A stretch of 32,859 bases of DNA from a virus, in the IMG/VR virus record IMGVR_UViG_3300037963_002628, positions 850 through 33,708 of that record, one strand, 5' to 3'. This document shows positions 14,085 through 23,532 of this stretch, one piece after another. A program made the position numbers and the translations under genes. How positions within the stretch are numbered: the stretch's first letter is position 1; every line of letters starts with the position of its first letter. The notes under the pieces are model-generated. The model saw only the letters and a list, made by a program, of their open reading frames with translations. It did not search any database and was not told the DNA's origin.

Positions 14085-16361
14085 TTATGATGTTGGACTA
14101 GCTACTGTATCAGCTTCTATAAAAGCACCTAAGTCTAAATCAATATCAACGTCATAAGCACCAATTGAACTTAGTTTTAATTGACCTTCTATTGTAACAT
14201 TAGACTGCGTATCAGTGTTAGACGCGTTAGTACCTTGCGTCATTACAAACTTTAAATCAGAAGCGTTTACTATAGTTGCTGGCTCGTAAAAATATACAGT
14301 TATACCTTTTGCTATAGAGCTAGCGGGTGAAGATGATAATGTTATATATTTTCCATCTTCTATATTTTTTATATAAGTACCAGAATTTACACCAGCGCCT
14401 CTCACCTCCATATTTTTTTGTAATCTTGGGTTTGCCGCTGTTAATTCTAGAATAAAGTTTTCTGGTTTAGTACCGTTCCATAATTTTAGCGCTGTTGTTC
14501 CATTTAATCTGTTAGTTTCAAAAACTGTCTTTTTTAAAGAAATATCACTTATAGCACAAGAGGTGTTTGCACTAGTATTATTGTTTTGTATTCTAAGCCA
14601 ATGGTTACTTTGCTGACCACTGTTAGAGTGAAAGTCTACAGCCTCGTCATATTGCCCGCCGTCAATTTGATCTCCTTGCGTAAAATATACTGTGTGAGTA
14701 CCTATAGAAGTTGGTAAAACTACATCGCCATTTGACGCATCAACACCAGGTAATATAAGCGATCCATCACCTATACCCGCTGCAGAAACAGTATAAGTTA
14801 AAGCGTATGTCTGGCCTTCATCTAAATATGGTGAATTTAATTTTCCAACAATATAACCAGCAGTGCTAGTAGGATTTATATCAGTGGCATCTGCTGTAAA
14901 AGCACTTACACCACTTTCTCTATCCCAATTACTAGTACTACTAAAGTTATTTCCAGAAACTAATAAATTTGGATTACTACCTGTACTAAGATTTCTTGTT
15001 ATAAAAGTTCTTTGCGTACCGCTTACCAAACCTAATTTATTTATATTTTTACCAAGCTCACCACCAGCGGCTGAAATATCGTTAGTAGTCCCACCACTTA
15101 CACTAGACCAAGCCGTAGCAGGGTTTGAGCTTGAGCTATGAAACGATATTAAATCTGTTTGTGGTGTATAAGAGCTTGATGCATTAAAAGTAACAGAGCT
15201 TGTAAAACCAGAACCCCCAAGATTTGTAAATGTAGCACCGGCGGCGTTATAATTAATATGTTTGGCTGTATTTCTTGCAGTTACACTAAATCTTAAGCTT
15301 GAGCTTCCATATGCAGTTGCAGATCCAGTGGTAGAAGCGTTAGCAGCGGTGTGAGTACCGCTAACAACCCAAGTACCTTGATTATTACTGCTTGTTGTTC
15401 CTAAACTAGAATAAGATCTAACTACGGGTTGAATAATTTGGTGTATACCTATAGTTTCAGGACTAACTAACTCTACAAATAAACTTGTATCAGTAGCTTC
15501 AGATATTGTAAATTGAAAATATGTGTTTGAAGTAACTTTGCCAAATCTAATATTTTTTGTATATACACCACCAGTTGGTATTGTATATGTTGTTTCAGCA
15601 AGTTTGTCACTAAAAGCAGCAAAATTAACAGATTTTTGTATTCTTAGTTTAAATTTAGCACCTTCATCTCCGTATACTTTTAGTTCTCTCGTGCCTCCAT
15701 GCCAAGGTAAATCGCTTGTGTTTAAAGAATAATTTGTAATTTCATTAACAGAAGGATTAAAACCAGCCTCTGCCTTTGCATCAAAAGTTAACGTATCACT
15801 ACTTGATGTTTTATTTATTTTTACAGTTACAGTAAATTGTCTAGCTGTTAAAAATCCAGCTGAATTTTTTGTGTCAACTATTGCAATTGTATAATCAGCG
15901 GGATTTGCACAATTTTTTAAACTTATACTTGGTGGTGTTTTAAAAATGTGATCAGTATCTGCTGTAAACGTTTTTATAAAACTACTTTTATCGCCTGGTA
16001 CCCCCGTGTTTACAAATGAATTATCAATTAAACTAGAACTACCACTAGTACGCGTAGTTGGTGTTGGTCCTTCGTTTGTAAAAGTTAATGTTGCACTTCC
16101 ACTTACACTGTAATTAGCCGCGGCATTGTCAGCTGGCGCTCCAAAACTAATTTTTAAACCTGTTGCTACTTTTTCAATAGTTTTTACAAGAACGCCTACT
16201 GGACTACCTGTTAAACCAGATATAGTCATACCAACTTGTATTTGATCATTATCACCAACGATCACAAACGCAGCATTAGACGCTCCATCAGAGTCACATT
16301 TTGCTGTTGTTGTTAAAGTTTCCGTACAATTTATTAATATATCATTTATAGTTCCTGCCAT
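14085..16361 (-). CDS. Large beta-rich tail/appendage protein with carbohydrate-binding-like module
   Basis: 758 residues, almost all Ser/Thr/Gly/Asn-rich beta structure with no transmembrane or enzymatic motif. Residues about 30-90 form a V-G-M-x-I-S-G beta module (QIQVGMTISGL ... KISFGAP), and a second such module lies near 644-694 (RLQKNMEVRGAGVNSGTYI). Between them, residues about 459-612 look like a jelly-roll carbohydrate-binding module: NLLVSGNNFSSTSNW, GQTYALTYTV, GTHTVYFTQGD, HWLRIQNNN and ISDISLKK. The middle, about 290-450, is rich in serine-glycine repeats. The gene is 4 bases after the nozzle-like gene, so it is likely a tail appendage or receptor-binding component. Direct fibre signatures such as collagen repeats or a chaperone domain are absent. 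Confidence 0.65.
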   Translation of the reverse strand: MAGTINDILINCTETLTTTAKCDSDGASNAAFVIVGDNDQIQVGMTISGLTGSPVGVLVKTIEKVATGLKISFGAPADNAAANYSVSGSATLTFTNEGPTPTTRTSGSSSLIDNSFVNTGVPGDKSSFIKTFTADTDHIFKTPPSISLKNCANPADYTIAIVDTKNSAGFLTARQFTVTVKINKTSSSDTLTFDAKAEAGFNPSVNEITNYSLNTSDLPWHGGTRELKVYGDEGAKFKLRIQKSVNFAAFSDKLAETTYTIPTGGVYTKNIRFGKVTSNTYFQFTISEATDTSLFVELVSPETIGIHQIIQPVVRSYSSLGTTSSNNQGTWVVSGTHTAANASTTGSATAYGSSSLRFSVTARNTAKHINYNAAGATFTNLGGSGFTSSVTFNASSSYTPQTDLISFHSSSSNPATAWSSVSGGTTNDISAAGGELGKNINKLGLVSGTQRTFITRNLSTGSNPNLLVSGNNFSSTSNWDRESGVSAFTADATDINPTSTAGYIVGKLNSPYLDEGQTYALTYTVSAAGIGDGSLILPGVDASNGDVVLPTSIGTHTVYFTQGDQIDGGQYDEAVDFHSNSGQQSNHWLRIQNNNTSANTSCAISDISLKKTVFETNRLNGTTALKLWNGTKPENFILELTAANPRLQKNMEVRGAGVNSGTYIKNIEDGKYITLSSSPASSIAKGITVYFYEPATIVNASDLKFVMTQGTNASNTDTQSNVTIEGQLKLSSIGAYDVDIDLDLGAFIEADTVASPTS
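14525..14985 (-). other. Carbohydrate-binding-like module in the 758-residue tail protein
   Basis: Residues about 459-612. The order NLLVSGNNFSSTSNW, GQTYALTYTVSA, GTHTVYFTQGD, HWLRIQNNNTSANTSCAISD, ISLKKT parallels the second module in the nozzle protein (FSDASKW, YKLTYT, THTIYFRQG, RLRFFVGN, LSLKP). This is consistent with a surface sugar-binding jelly roll. Called by pattern only. Confidence 0.5.
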
Positions 16362-16365
16362 TATT

Positions 16366-19300
16366 TTAGTTTTGTTTTAAATAAGCTGTTCCTGTTACGT
16401 TACGTGTTTGTTTAACATCTGCACTTGGTGTCGATGTAGTTTGTGTTACTCCAACCCTGATAATATTAGTTGTAAGACCAACGTGCGCTGAAGAAGCCGC
16501 CCAAGTACCATTATTATTGTAACCATCTTCATAACTTAATGTACCACTACCACTACAAACAAAGCCACCGGTAATTGTATCAACAGTATAATCATTACCA
16601 TTAACATTTAAACCATGTACATAAAAATAATGACTTGTTGCCGTGCTTGCATTAGCTGCTATAAATAAATCAACTTCTTTGCTTGCTGTTGTAGAACTAT
16701 CTGTTACGCTACTTGTTACTCTCCATTTAACAGGCACATCAGCATCAGATTCAGTTGAAGTTATTGTTACGCGTATTAATCTATAGACAGGGCTAGGGCC
16801 AGCCACACTTAAAGCTGTACCTATACCTTGCACAGCTAATTCTTTTAAATCTATATTAGTAGCATCGGTATCTACACCTTTTATATTATTAAACCATTTA
16901 CCTTCTTTCTCTACAAACTCTAATATTTCACCAGATTGTTTGTCTGTAGTTATTGATGAAGCATACCAACCTTCTGTAGTAACACTGTTAGATGTATATG
17001 CTTGCGATTGAGTTCCTTCATAAGACAAAGTTTTAAACACTTTAACGTCTGATGGATTTTCATTAAGTAAAAACTTAACGGTAGAGTCATATTCAACACC
17101 ATAAAATTGGTTTCTATTTTCATTTAAATTATGTAGCCATAAATTACCATCTTTAAAAGTATAATAATAACCTTTTAGTGAAACACCACTTTCAGGTATA
17201 AAAGACTTAAAACTATTCCAACCATTTACATTGTCATTAAAACTAACAGTATAATTATTTAGTGTTAAATTGTAATTATCTTTATCTTCGTCGTAAGTAC
17301 CAAGTATTGTTGATGCTGGTTTTAAATTATCTTTAAACCAACTATCCATGCCGTAAACAGATATATCTGTTAAGCCGTCTCCAGAAAGTCTTAATACAGC
17401 GCTTCTATTTTTATCAACAAAATATATTCTATAACCAAAATTAGCAAATGATTCTGGATTTTTAGCTATACCATATTCACCGGCAAAAGGTATTGTTTGG
17501 CCTAAAACATTGTTTGTTGATGTTAAATTTGTATTACCATCAGCATTAAACAAAGCATCTTTATTAGCCAATACTTTTAGTATTTTATTTTCACAAAAAG
17601 CAAGTACGTTTGTATTTCTAGTAAAAAGTTTTTGTATTGAACCATAATCAGGGTTTACAAATTTAGTTATTTTTTCAGCTTGATTAAACTCGTTTAATCT
17701 ATTAACCCCGCTGTCATAATTATATATACCTGAGTATATTATACCGTTTTGATTATGCTCTTTTCTATATGGCACTTTAAGCACAGAAGAAACTCTAGCA
17801 CCTTTATCTATAATCGCCGAATTAAAATCATCTCTAACTCTATTTGACTCAACGCCATTACCAAAAGAAAAGCAATTATAATACTTAAGGTTGTGTAAAG
17901 GTAATACTATTCTTTGATTTACAGACGTTATAGGCCCAGAAGTTGTAGATCCACTTCTAGTGGCTTGTACATATATAGAACCAGGTTTTACCAACTTGTA
18001 AGATAAAACAAAAGACCTACTGTGAGTTACATTGCCATTATTGTCTAAGCGGTGTATTTTAAATGTTTCACCAGCTGGTATATCACATGTTTGTTTTAAG
18101 CTACTATAAGTACCATTAGTTTTATTGTGCGTACCGTGATCAATATAAAATTGCTCTGGGTATCTATCGTCACAAGTTATAGTTGCTGTAGAAAGTAAAG
18201 CGCTAGCGTTTGTGGAGTCATCAATATAATCTGTTGTAATTTTCATACCTGTTTTAGGTATTAATATAGCGTCAGAAGTTTCGTAATATAAGTTTAAATC
18301 AACTCTTTCTTTTGGTTCTGACTCAAATATAGCTGGTGAAGAACTGGCAAAAGTATCTTCATTTGGTAAATCCTGAAGTATTTCTAATGTAGATGTGTTT
18401 GCTAGTCTATAAGGACCAGTTAAACTTGTGTCGTTATCTAATGGTGATATATAACCATCACCAGTACTAGAACTTGTAACACCAACACCAAAAACTTGCT
18501 CACCAATTAACGCCGTGGGATTTGTAGGTGTCCAAGCTATAGGCTTATCTAATTCTACATGTATTCTAACACCTTGATTTGATCTTTTATGAAAATCACT
18601 ATCATCATCGTCATTTGTGTAATTATTAACATCTAAAACTTCAGCGGCGCTAATAGTGTAAATTGTATTAGTTGGATCACTTTGCCATCTAAACTTTGTG
18701 CCAGCAGTTCTTAGCTTATCATATATAGGCCAGTTTTCAAAAAACTGTTTAAACACGCTAGATTTTCTATCAAACTTATAACCCTCGTTTTGATCGTCGC
18801 CAGGCTCAGTACCATCACCAATATTTATAACCCTAAAGTCAGCGTGCTTATTACCAAGTAAAAAACCACAACCCATGTGTTTACCCATATTGCCTGTAGT
18901 ACCAGTATTATTATGTTCTTTTTTAGAATTTCGTAAGTCCTTTTCTTCTTTTTGCATCCAACCAAAACCACTATCTATAACCCACATTTGGTCTGACTTT
19001 GCAAACACACCGGGATTTGTTATTGCCAAAGCCCCTCTTACCTCGTTTGGAATTCCCCCTAAAGAACCATCATCAACAGGCCCTACTATAGTAGTGTCTA
19101 AAGATAAAGTTTGCTCGCTTTCAGCAAAGTTAAATGTGTCTTTTTGATGATCTAAATCATCACTTTCGTAACCTTCCGAGTTTTGGCCACTAATATAATT
19201 GTGCAACCAATGTAATTTTTGGCTAGCAACAACGCCATATTCTCTTGTAGGCGTTGAATAAGTTTTAAGTATATGATTATTAAACTCTAAATCTTTTATT

Positions 19301-22300
19301 ATTTTAACAAAAAATCTACCATCAAATTCAGCTTTGTAATCGTTTGGATTGCTTTTATAAAGCTCTAAATCTAAAAGTCTGCTTGAACTACCAGGAGCTG
19401 GACCAGTAAAAGATATATCATCTCCAAAAGCATCTATAAGCTCAAACTCGTAATAATTAACACTGTTGGCTAAATCATAAGTAATTTTTTCTACTTTATA
19501 ATAATTACTAGCTGTACCCTGCTTGTTAGAATAAATCCTAATAAAAGTATTGTCCATTATTTTTCTAGTACCAACAGTTTGTTCTGGTAATATATCCAAA
19601 GCGGCTTGAGTGCTAGCAAATTTAGTAGCGTTTACTCTTACTATAACTCTACCTTTTAAAGGATAACCAGTTGATTCGTTTATAGAAGACGTGGTAAAGT
19701 TACAGCTTGTTGCAACACCTACTAATTTTTTTTCATTAGCAACAAAAGTAGGTGGTGATGTTTCAATAGCCATAACTTTATATCTAAATACTTTTCCTGC
19801 TGTAGCTTGAAAATCATCAGTTCCATCGTGAGATTTTTTTAATATTAAATAATCTTCTTCTTTAATTTTGTTTATATCTGAAGATGGAAATGAAATCCAA
19901 ACTTGATCAGATTCTTCTGCTGGATAAAATCTATCCATACACAAATTGTAGTATTCTGCCGAAGGATCTTTTACGTAAAATTTATAATGAGTTGCAAAAT
20001 CTGGTGGTAAACTTGTTAGTTTTGCTTTTAAAGTGTTTGATTTATTTGATAATTCTTGACCTAAATTAACAACGTTTAAACTATCATTAGAAAAAACAGG
20101 TGTTGTTCTACCATACTTATCTAATAAAGCAACACCAACTTGGTATTTTCTTAACGATTTTATAGACTCTTTAGGTAGTTGACCTTGTTCAACTTTATTT
20201 GACGCTACTATACATTTTATAACAGGTTCTTCTTGTAAATCATATTGTTGTTCATAGTTTCCATACAAAAGTCTATTAGCTGTTACTTCTTGAGCTTTTG
20301 CTGTTCTAGGAACATTATCATATTGTCTTAATAATTGATTTTCTGGTAAAACTGCATGTACCATTTCTGAAGTTATAGATACTTCCAGCGGATCATCAGC
20401 TAAAGAAGATAAAGAGTTTAGCGAATATGCTGAATCACCAGCTTTTATTGTTTTTAAAGAGTAAACAGCTGTTGAATTTGAAGCTTTATATAAAATATCA
20501 ACTTCAACAACATCTTCTGGTGCTGGGTCAAAATTATTTAAAGTTATTCTTCTAACATCGTTGATCATTGATTTATTAAAACCTTCTTCAGTGTCATAGT
20601 CATATTCACTGCTTGGTAAGAAAGCTACTTTTGTAAATGGTGAAAAAGCTGAGTATTGATTGTCTTCATATTTCCATCTATAAGCAAATCTTGCAAAGTT
20701 TTCTTGATGTAAAGCTTCTTTTTTAACACGCACTGCGTTCCATTTTTTAGCTTGACCTGGTGTTAATTGAGCTACAGAATCGTCTATAGAAACTATTTCA
20801 CATTCAAAAGCTTTTCTTGATTGATTAGATCCAGTAGGCTTAAAATCTATTTGACCAGACATCGTAACTGGCTTTAAACTAAGGTTACTTAGCTCAAGGT
20901 CTGGATCATTGCCTACAAAAAATCTAAGCCTATCAGTGTCCTCAGTACCTTGTCTAAAATATATAGTGTGAGTAGCGTTGTTTGATAATAATTTTACAAT
21001 AGCATTTGAACTAGTATCGCTTAAGTTAAAAGCTTGCCCAGTTAGTTGTAAACATTCAGAACCTGTGTTTGTAGAATTAGTTAATGTATAGGTAAGTTTG
21101 TACCAATTACCAGCAACTAAAGAAGTTGTTAAACCACCATTACTTGTTGTTGCGTCTAAAGTACCAGAAGCGCTTGTTGCGCTTGTTGCCTTGTTACTAC
21201 CTATTGTCCAACCACTACTACCAATTGTCCACTTACTAGCATCTGAAAAGTTAAGAGCACTTGCGTGCAGTACTTCGGTACCAACAGTTGTTGCTGCTGT
21301 GTAAGTAGGAAACTCAGTAACACTAGTTGTTTGTATATTTTCTCTTGTTAAAGCAACTTTTATTTTAACATCTGCGTCTGTATTTAAAGGATTGTCCGCT
21401 AACGTAAGTTCTACAGTATCTCCAACAGTGTAGTCAGGTTTTCCATAAAACATTAACTCTTGTATTCTTACAGGTCTTGGCTTTGTTATACACTCTACGT
21501 TAATATTTTTAATTGTACCAGCTGTTTTTATGTCTTTTATAAAAATTAAACCAGCACCTGATGGTGTGTCCCAACTTCCACCCATACCGGTAGAAGGCGC
21601 ATTAAAATCACCGTGCGGATCATATTGAAAAATACCACTAATACTTTTACTTCCTGTCGTGGTAAATGTTGCTCTAAGGTCTTTTCCAACACCAAAGTTA
21701 TTTCTAATCGATATAGTTTCAGTACCACTTGTTGTGCCTATTGCAGTAAGAGTAATATCCATGCTTACTTTATAAAAATGCCCAGGTATTAAACCATCTC
21801 TATCAGAACTGTTTTCTGGTATAGCTCTATACAAAAACTGGTCATCATCAGTAAGACCAGTGTTTGTACTTGCACGCATCAGCAAGCCATTTGGCATTAT
21901 AAAAGTAACTCTAGTTTTGTTAGAAGAGTCAGTAGAAAAATGTTCTGTAACAGCTTTATCTAGCTTTATTATTTGAGGACTACTACCAGTAACGCTTACT
22001 ACTTTTGTGAACTCTTGAACAACCTCATCAACAGCACTAGTAACAACCATACCTACTAAAATATCTGATGCGTTAGTAGAATCATATATAATTTGAGCGT
22101 CAGAGCTGTCAGCATACATATCATTATAACCAGGGTCTGATCCTGAAATATTTGCTACAGGCGCTAGTTTGTGCCAACCACTTAGCGCTGAAGTGGTTTG
22201 TTGACCACCACCACTTGGCGCTGGAATAGCACTATCAGGACTACTAAGTATAATGTCATCTTTATCAAATCTTGGTGTAAAATCTACACCGCTACCATCA

Positions 22301-23529
22301 TTAAGAAAACCACCATCTTTTAAATAAGTGTCATCATTTTCTAATTTACCAATATTGTTTGTTCCAGGTGGTTTTGGTAAAATTTTAGCATTAGAATCTT
22401 TATACGTCCAAAAGCTTTCATTGTTAAACTCTTGTAAGTGATGAGTTAGAATAACTCTTTCACCTATATTAATAGTAAGTGCAACTGCATCACATTTTAA
22501 GTATATTCTACCTGTTGTGTGATCAATACCACCTGTGTGATGAGTTTCGTCTATTTCATATCTTCGAATTTTACCATTGGTAGTTATATGCTTAACATGC
22601 CTTTCGCTATCACAACCAAGCCATGTTTTCCACTCTTTAGCAGTTGTTAAGGTACTTGGATCAACAAATATAACATTAGGAAAAGCATCACCAGTTGCGT
22701 TTGTAGCTCTAACAGTATCAAAAGCAACTTCGTTGTTAAAAATAAGTGCGGCTCCAGACGTAGATGAGTATATATTGTCATGCAAAGCGCCTAAACCAGC
22801 ATCTATAGGTACTGATATATGAGTGGTTTTAGTTGGATTATGTATTGTCGATTCGTCTGAGCCCTCTGATATTCTTTCAGTATCACTAAGACTTATATTA
22901 GGCGCACTAAAAGGAGCTTTTTTTATTATAGTAATATGTTTTTCTTCAACATAGTTATCAGTATCATCATCACCTTTACTAATAATACCACTTTCTTTAA
23001 CTAGCACATTTGTTTTTCTCCAGGGATCAGAACCGTCTACACCCCTTTTCATATTGCTAATATTTATTTTTTTAGGTTCATTTATACCATCAGTCCAAAA
23101 TAGCATATCACCTATTATATTAATACCAGTTATAATGTTTGTTGATGAAAAATTTAAAAACTTAACTTGATTACCTTTGCTAGCGTCTGTAAAGTTGTCT
23201 ATAAGTATTGGCTCTACAACTTCAGTTTCTGGATCATATTCTACTATAGCATCAATATTACTACCGTTTACAAACCATATAATAGTTCCTTTTTCTTTAT
23301 TAACTATAGAACCTACACAAGTTGCATTGGCTATATAAGAACCGTTATTTATAAAACTACCAGACTTTAATGTATTACCAAAAGAATTTTCAATAGCACC
23401 GACATCGCTTGTTTCTGAAGTAGAAACATCAACGTTTAACGCATCTCTATATTCTCCATTGGGTACTAGTCTTTCGTCAAGGTCTTTATTCATTTTCCCT
23501 GACGTAAAAGTATTCTTAATTTCTGGCAT
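16366..23529 (-). CDS. Giant tail nozzle / muzzle-like structural protein
   Basis: 2387 residues. The N-terminal signature GKMNKDLDERLVPNGEYRDA (11-30), followed by VGAIENSFGNT and FWTDGINEPKKINIS, is one I associate with the stabilization or muzzle proteins of crAss-like and uncultured marine podoviruses, the counterpart of the T7 gp12 and P22 gp10 tail nozzle. The C-terminal part keeps GEYGIAKNPESFANFGYR (near 2013-2030), FVDKNRSAVLRLSGDGL and LGTYDEDKDNYNLTLN, typical of the same family's propeller blades. Between lie many inserted beta modules: a VGM-type module at about 474-541 and two carbohydrate-binding-like modules at about 542-697 and 747-886. It starts 3 bases after the 373-residue ring gene. 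It should form the distal end of a short tail. The length is at the top of what I know for the family, because of the insertions. Confidence 0.75.
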   Translation of the reverse strand: MPEIKNTFTSGKMNKDLDERLVPNGEYRDALNVDVSTSETSDVGAIENSFGNTLKSGSFINNGSYIANATCVGSIVNKEKGTIIWFVNGSNIDAIVEYDPETEVVEPILIDNFTDASKGNQVKFLNFSSTNIITGINIIGDMLFWTDGINEPKKINISNMKRGVDGSDPWRKTNVLVKESGIISKGDDDTDNYVEEKHITIIKKAPFSAPNISLSDTERISEGSDESTIHNPTKTTHISVPIDAGLGALHDNIYSSTSGAALIFNNEVAFDTVRATNATGDAFPNVIFVDPSTLTTAKEWKTWLGCDSERHVKHITTNGKIRRYEIDETHHTGGIDHTTGRIYLKCDAVALTINIGERVILTHHLQEFNNESFWTYKDSNAKILPKPPGTNNIGKLENDDTYLKDGGFLNDGSGVDFTPRFDKDDIILSSPDSAIPAPSGGGQQTTSALSGWHKLAPVANISGSDPGYNDMYADSSDAQIIYDSTNASDILVGMVVTSAVDEVVQEFTKVVSVTGSSPQIIKLDKAVTEHFSTDSSNKTRVTFIMPNGLLMRASTNTGLTDDDQFLYRAIPENSSDRDGLIPGHFYKVSMDITLTAIGTTSGTETISIRNNFGVGKDLRATFTTTGSKSISGIFQYDPHGDFNAPSTGMGGSWDTPSGAGLIFIKDIKTAGTIKNINVECITKPRPVRIQELMFYGKPDYTVGDTVELTLADNPLNTDADVKIKVALTRENIQTTSVTEFPTYTAATTVGTEVLHASALNFSDASKWTIGSSGWTIGSNKATSATSASGTLDATTSNGGLTTSLVAGNWYKLTYTLTNSTNTGSECLQLTGQAFNLSDTSSNAIVKLLSNNATHTIYFRQGTEDTDRLRFFVGNDPDLELSNLSLKPVTMSGQIDFKPTGSNQSRKAFECEIVSIDDSVAQLTPGQAKKWNAVRVKKEALHQENFARFAYRWKYEDNQYSAFSPFTKVAFLPSSEYDYDTEEGFNKSMINDVRRITLNNFDPAPEDVVEVDILYKASNSTAVYSLKTIKAGDSAYSLNSLSSLADDPLEVSITSEMVHAVLPENQLLRQYDNVPRTAKAQEVTANRLLYGNYEQQYDLQEEPVIKCIVASNKVEQGQLPKESIKSLRKYQVGVALLDKYGRTTPVFSNDSLNVVNLGQELSNKSNTLKAKLTSLPPDFATHYKFYVKDPSAEYYNLCMDRFYPAEESDQVWISFPSSDINKIKEEDYLILKKSHDGTDDFQATAGKVFRYKVMAIETSPPTFVANEKKLVGVATSCNFTTSSINESTGYPLKGRVIVRVNATKFASTQAALDILPEQTVGTRKIMDNTFIRIYSNKQGTASNYYKVEKITYDLANSVNYYEFELIDAFGDDISFTGPAPGSSSRLLDLELYKSNPNDYKAEFDGRFFVKIIKDLEFNNHILKTYSTPTREYGVVASQKLHWLHNYISGQNSEGYESDDLDHQKDTFNFAESEQTLSLDTTIVGPVDDGSLGGIPNEVRGALAITNPGVFAKSDQMWVIDSGFGWMQKEEKDLRNSKKEHNNTGTTGNMGKHMGCGFLLGNKHADFRVINIGDGTEPGDDQNEGYKFDRKSSVFKQFFENWPIYDKLRTAGTKFRWQSDPTNTIYTISAAEVLDVNNYTNDDDDSDFHKRSNQGVRIHVELDKPIAWTPTNPTALIGEQVFGVGVTSSSTGDGYISPLDNDTSLTGPYRLANTSTLEILQDLPNEDTFASSSPAIFESEPKERVDLNLYYETSDAILIPKTGMKITTDYIDDSTNASALLSTATITCDDRYPEQFYIDHGTHNKTNGTYSSLKQTCDIPAGETFKIHRLDNNGNVTHSRSFVLSYKLVKPGSIYVQATRSGSTTSGPITSVNQRIVLPLHNLKYYNCFSFGNGVESNRVRDDFNSAIIDKGARVSSVLKVPYRKEHNQNGIIYSGIYNYDSGVNRLNEFNQAEKITKFVNPDYGSIQKLFTRNTNVLAFCENKILKVLANKDALFNADGNTNLTSTNNVLGQTIPFAGEYGIAKNPESFANFGYRIYFVDKNRSAVLRLSGDGLTDISVYGMDSWFKDNLKPASTILGTYDEDKDNYNLTLNNYTVSFNDNVNGWNSFKSFIPESGVSLKGYYYTFKDGNLWLHNLNENRNQFYGVEYDSTVKFLLNENPSDVKVFKTLSYEGTQSQAYTSNSVTTEGWYASSITTDKQSGEILEFVEKEGKWFNNIKGVDTDATNIDLKELAVQGIGTALSVAGPSPVYRLIRVTITSTESDADVPVKWRVTSSVTDSSTTASKEVDLFIAANASTATSHYFYVHGLNVNGNDYTVDTITGGFVCSGSGTLSYEDGYNNNGTWAASSAHVGLTTNIIRVGVTQTTSTPSADVKQTRNVTGTAYLKQN
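20870..21905 (-). other. Two tandem carbohydrate-binding-like modules in the nozzle protein
   Basis: Residues about 542-697 and 747-886. The first contains GHFYKVSMDITLTAIG, RATFTTTGSKSISGIFQYD and KNINVECI; the second contains VLHASALNFSDASKWTIG, GNWYKLTYTLTN, NATHTIYFRQGTEDTDRLRF and LELSNLSLKPV. Both follow the jelly-roll order: N-terminal W/F-containing strand, W/F-Y-K-x-x-Y/M-x-x-T strand, H-T-I-Y-F strand and closing S-L-K strand. The second resembles the module in the 758-residue protein. Confidence 0.5.
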
Positions 23530-23532
23530 ATA

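Noticed and set aside
14085-23529. Possible diversity-generating retroelement targeting the tail proteins.
   Set aside because: There is no reverse transcriptase gene and no template/variable repeat pair with A-specific differences in the window.
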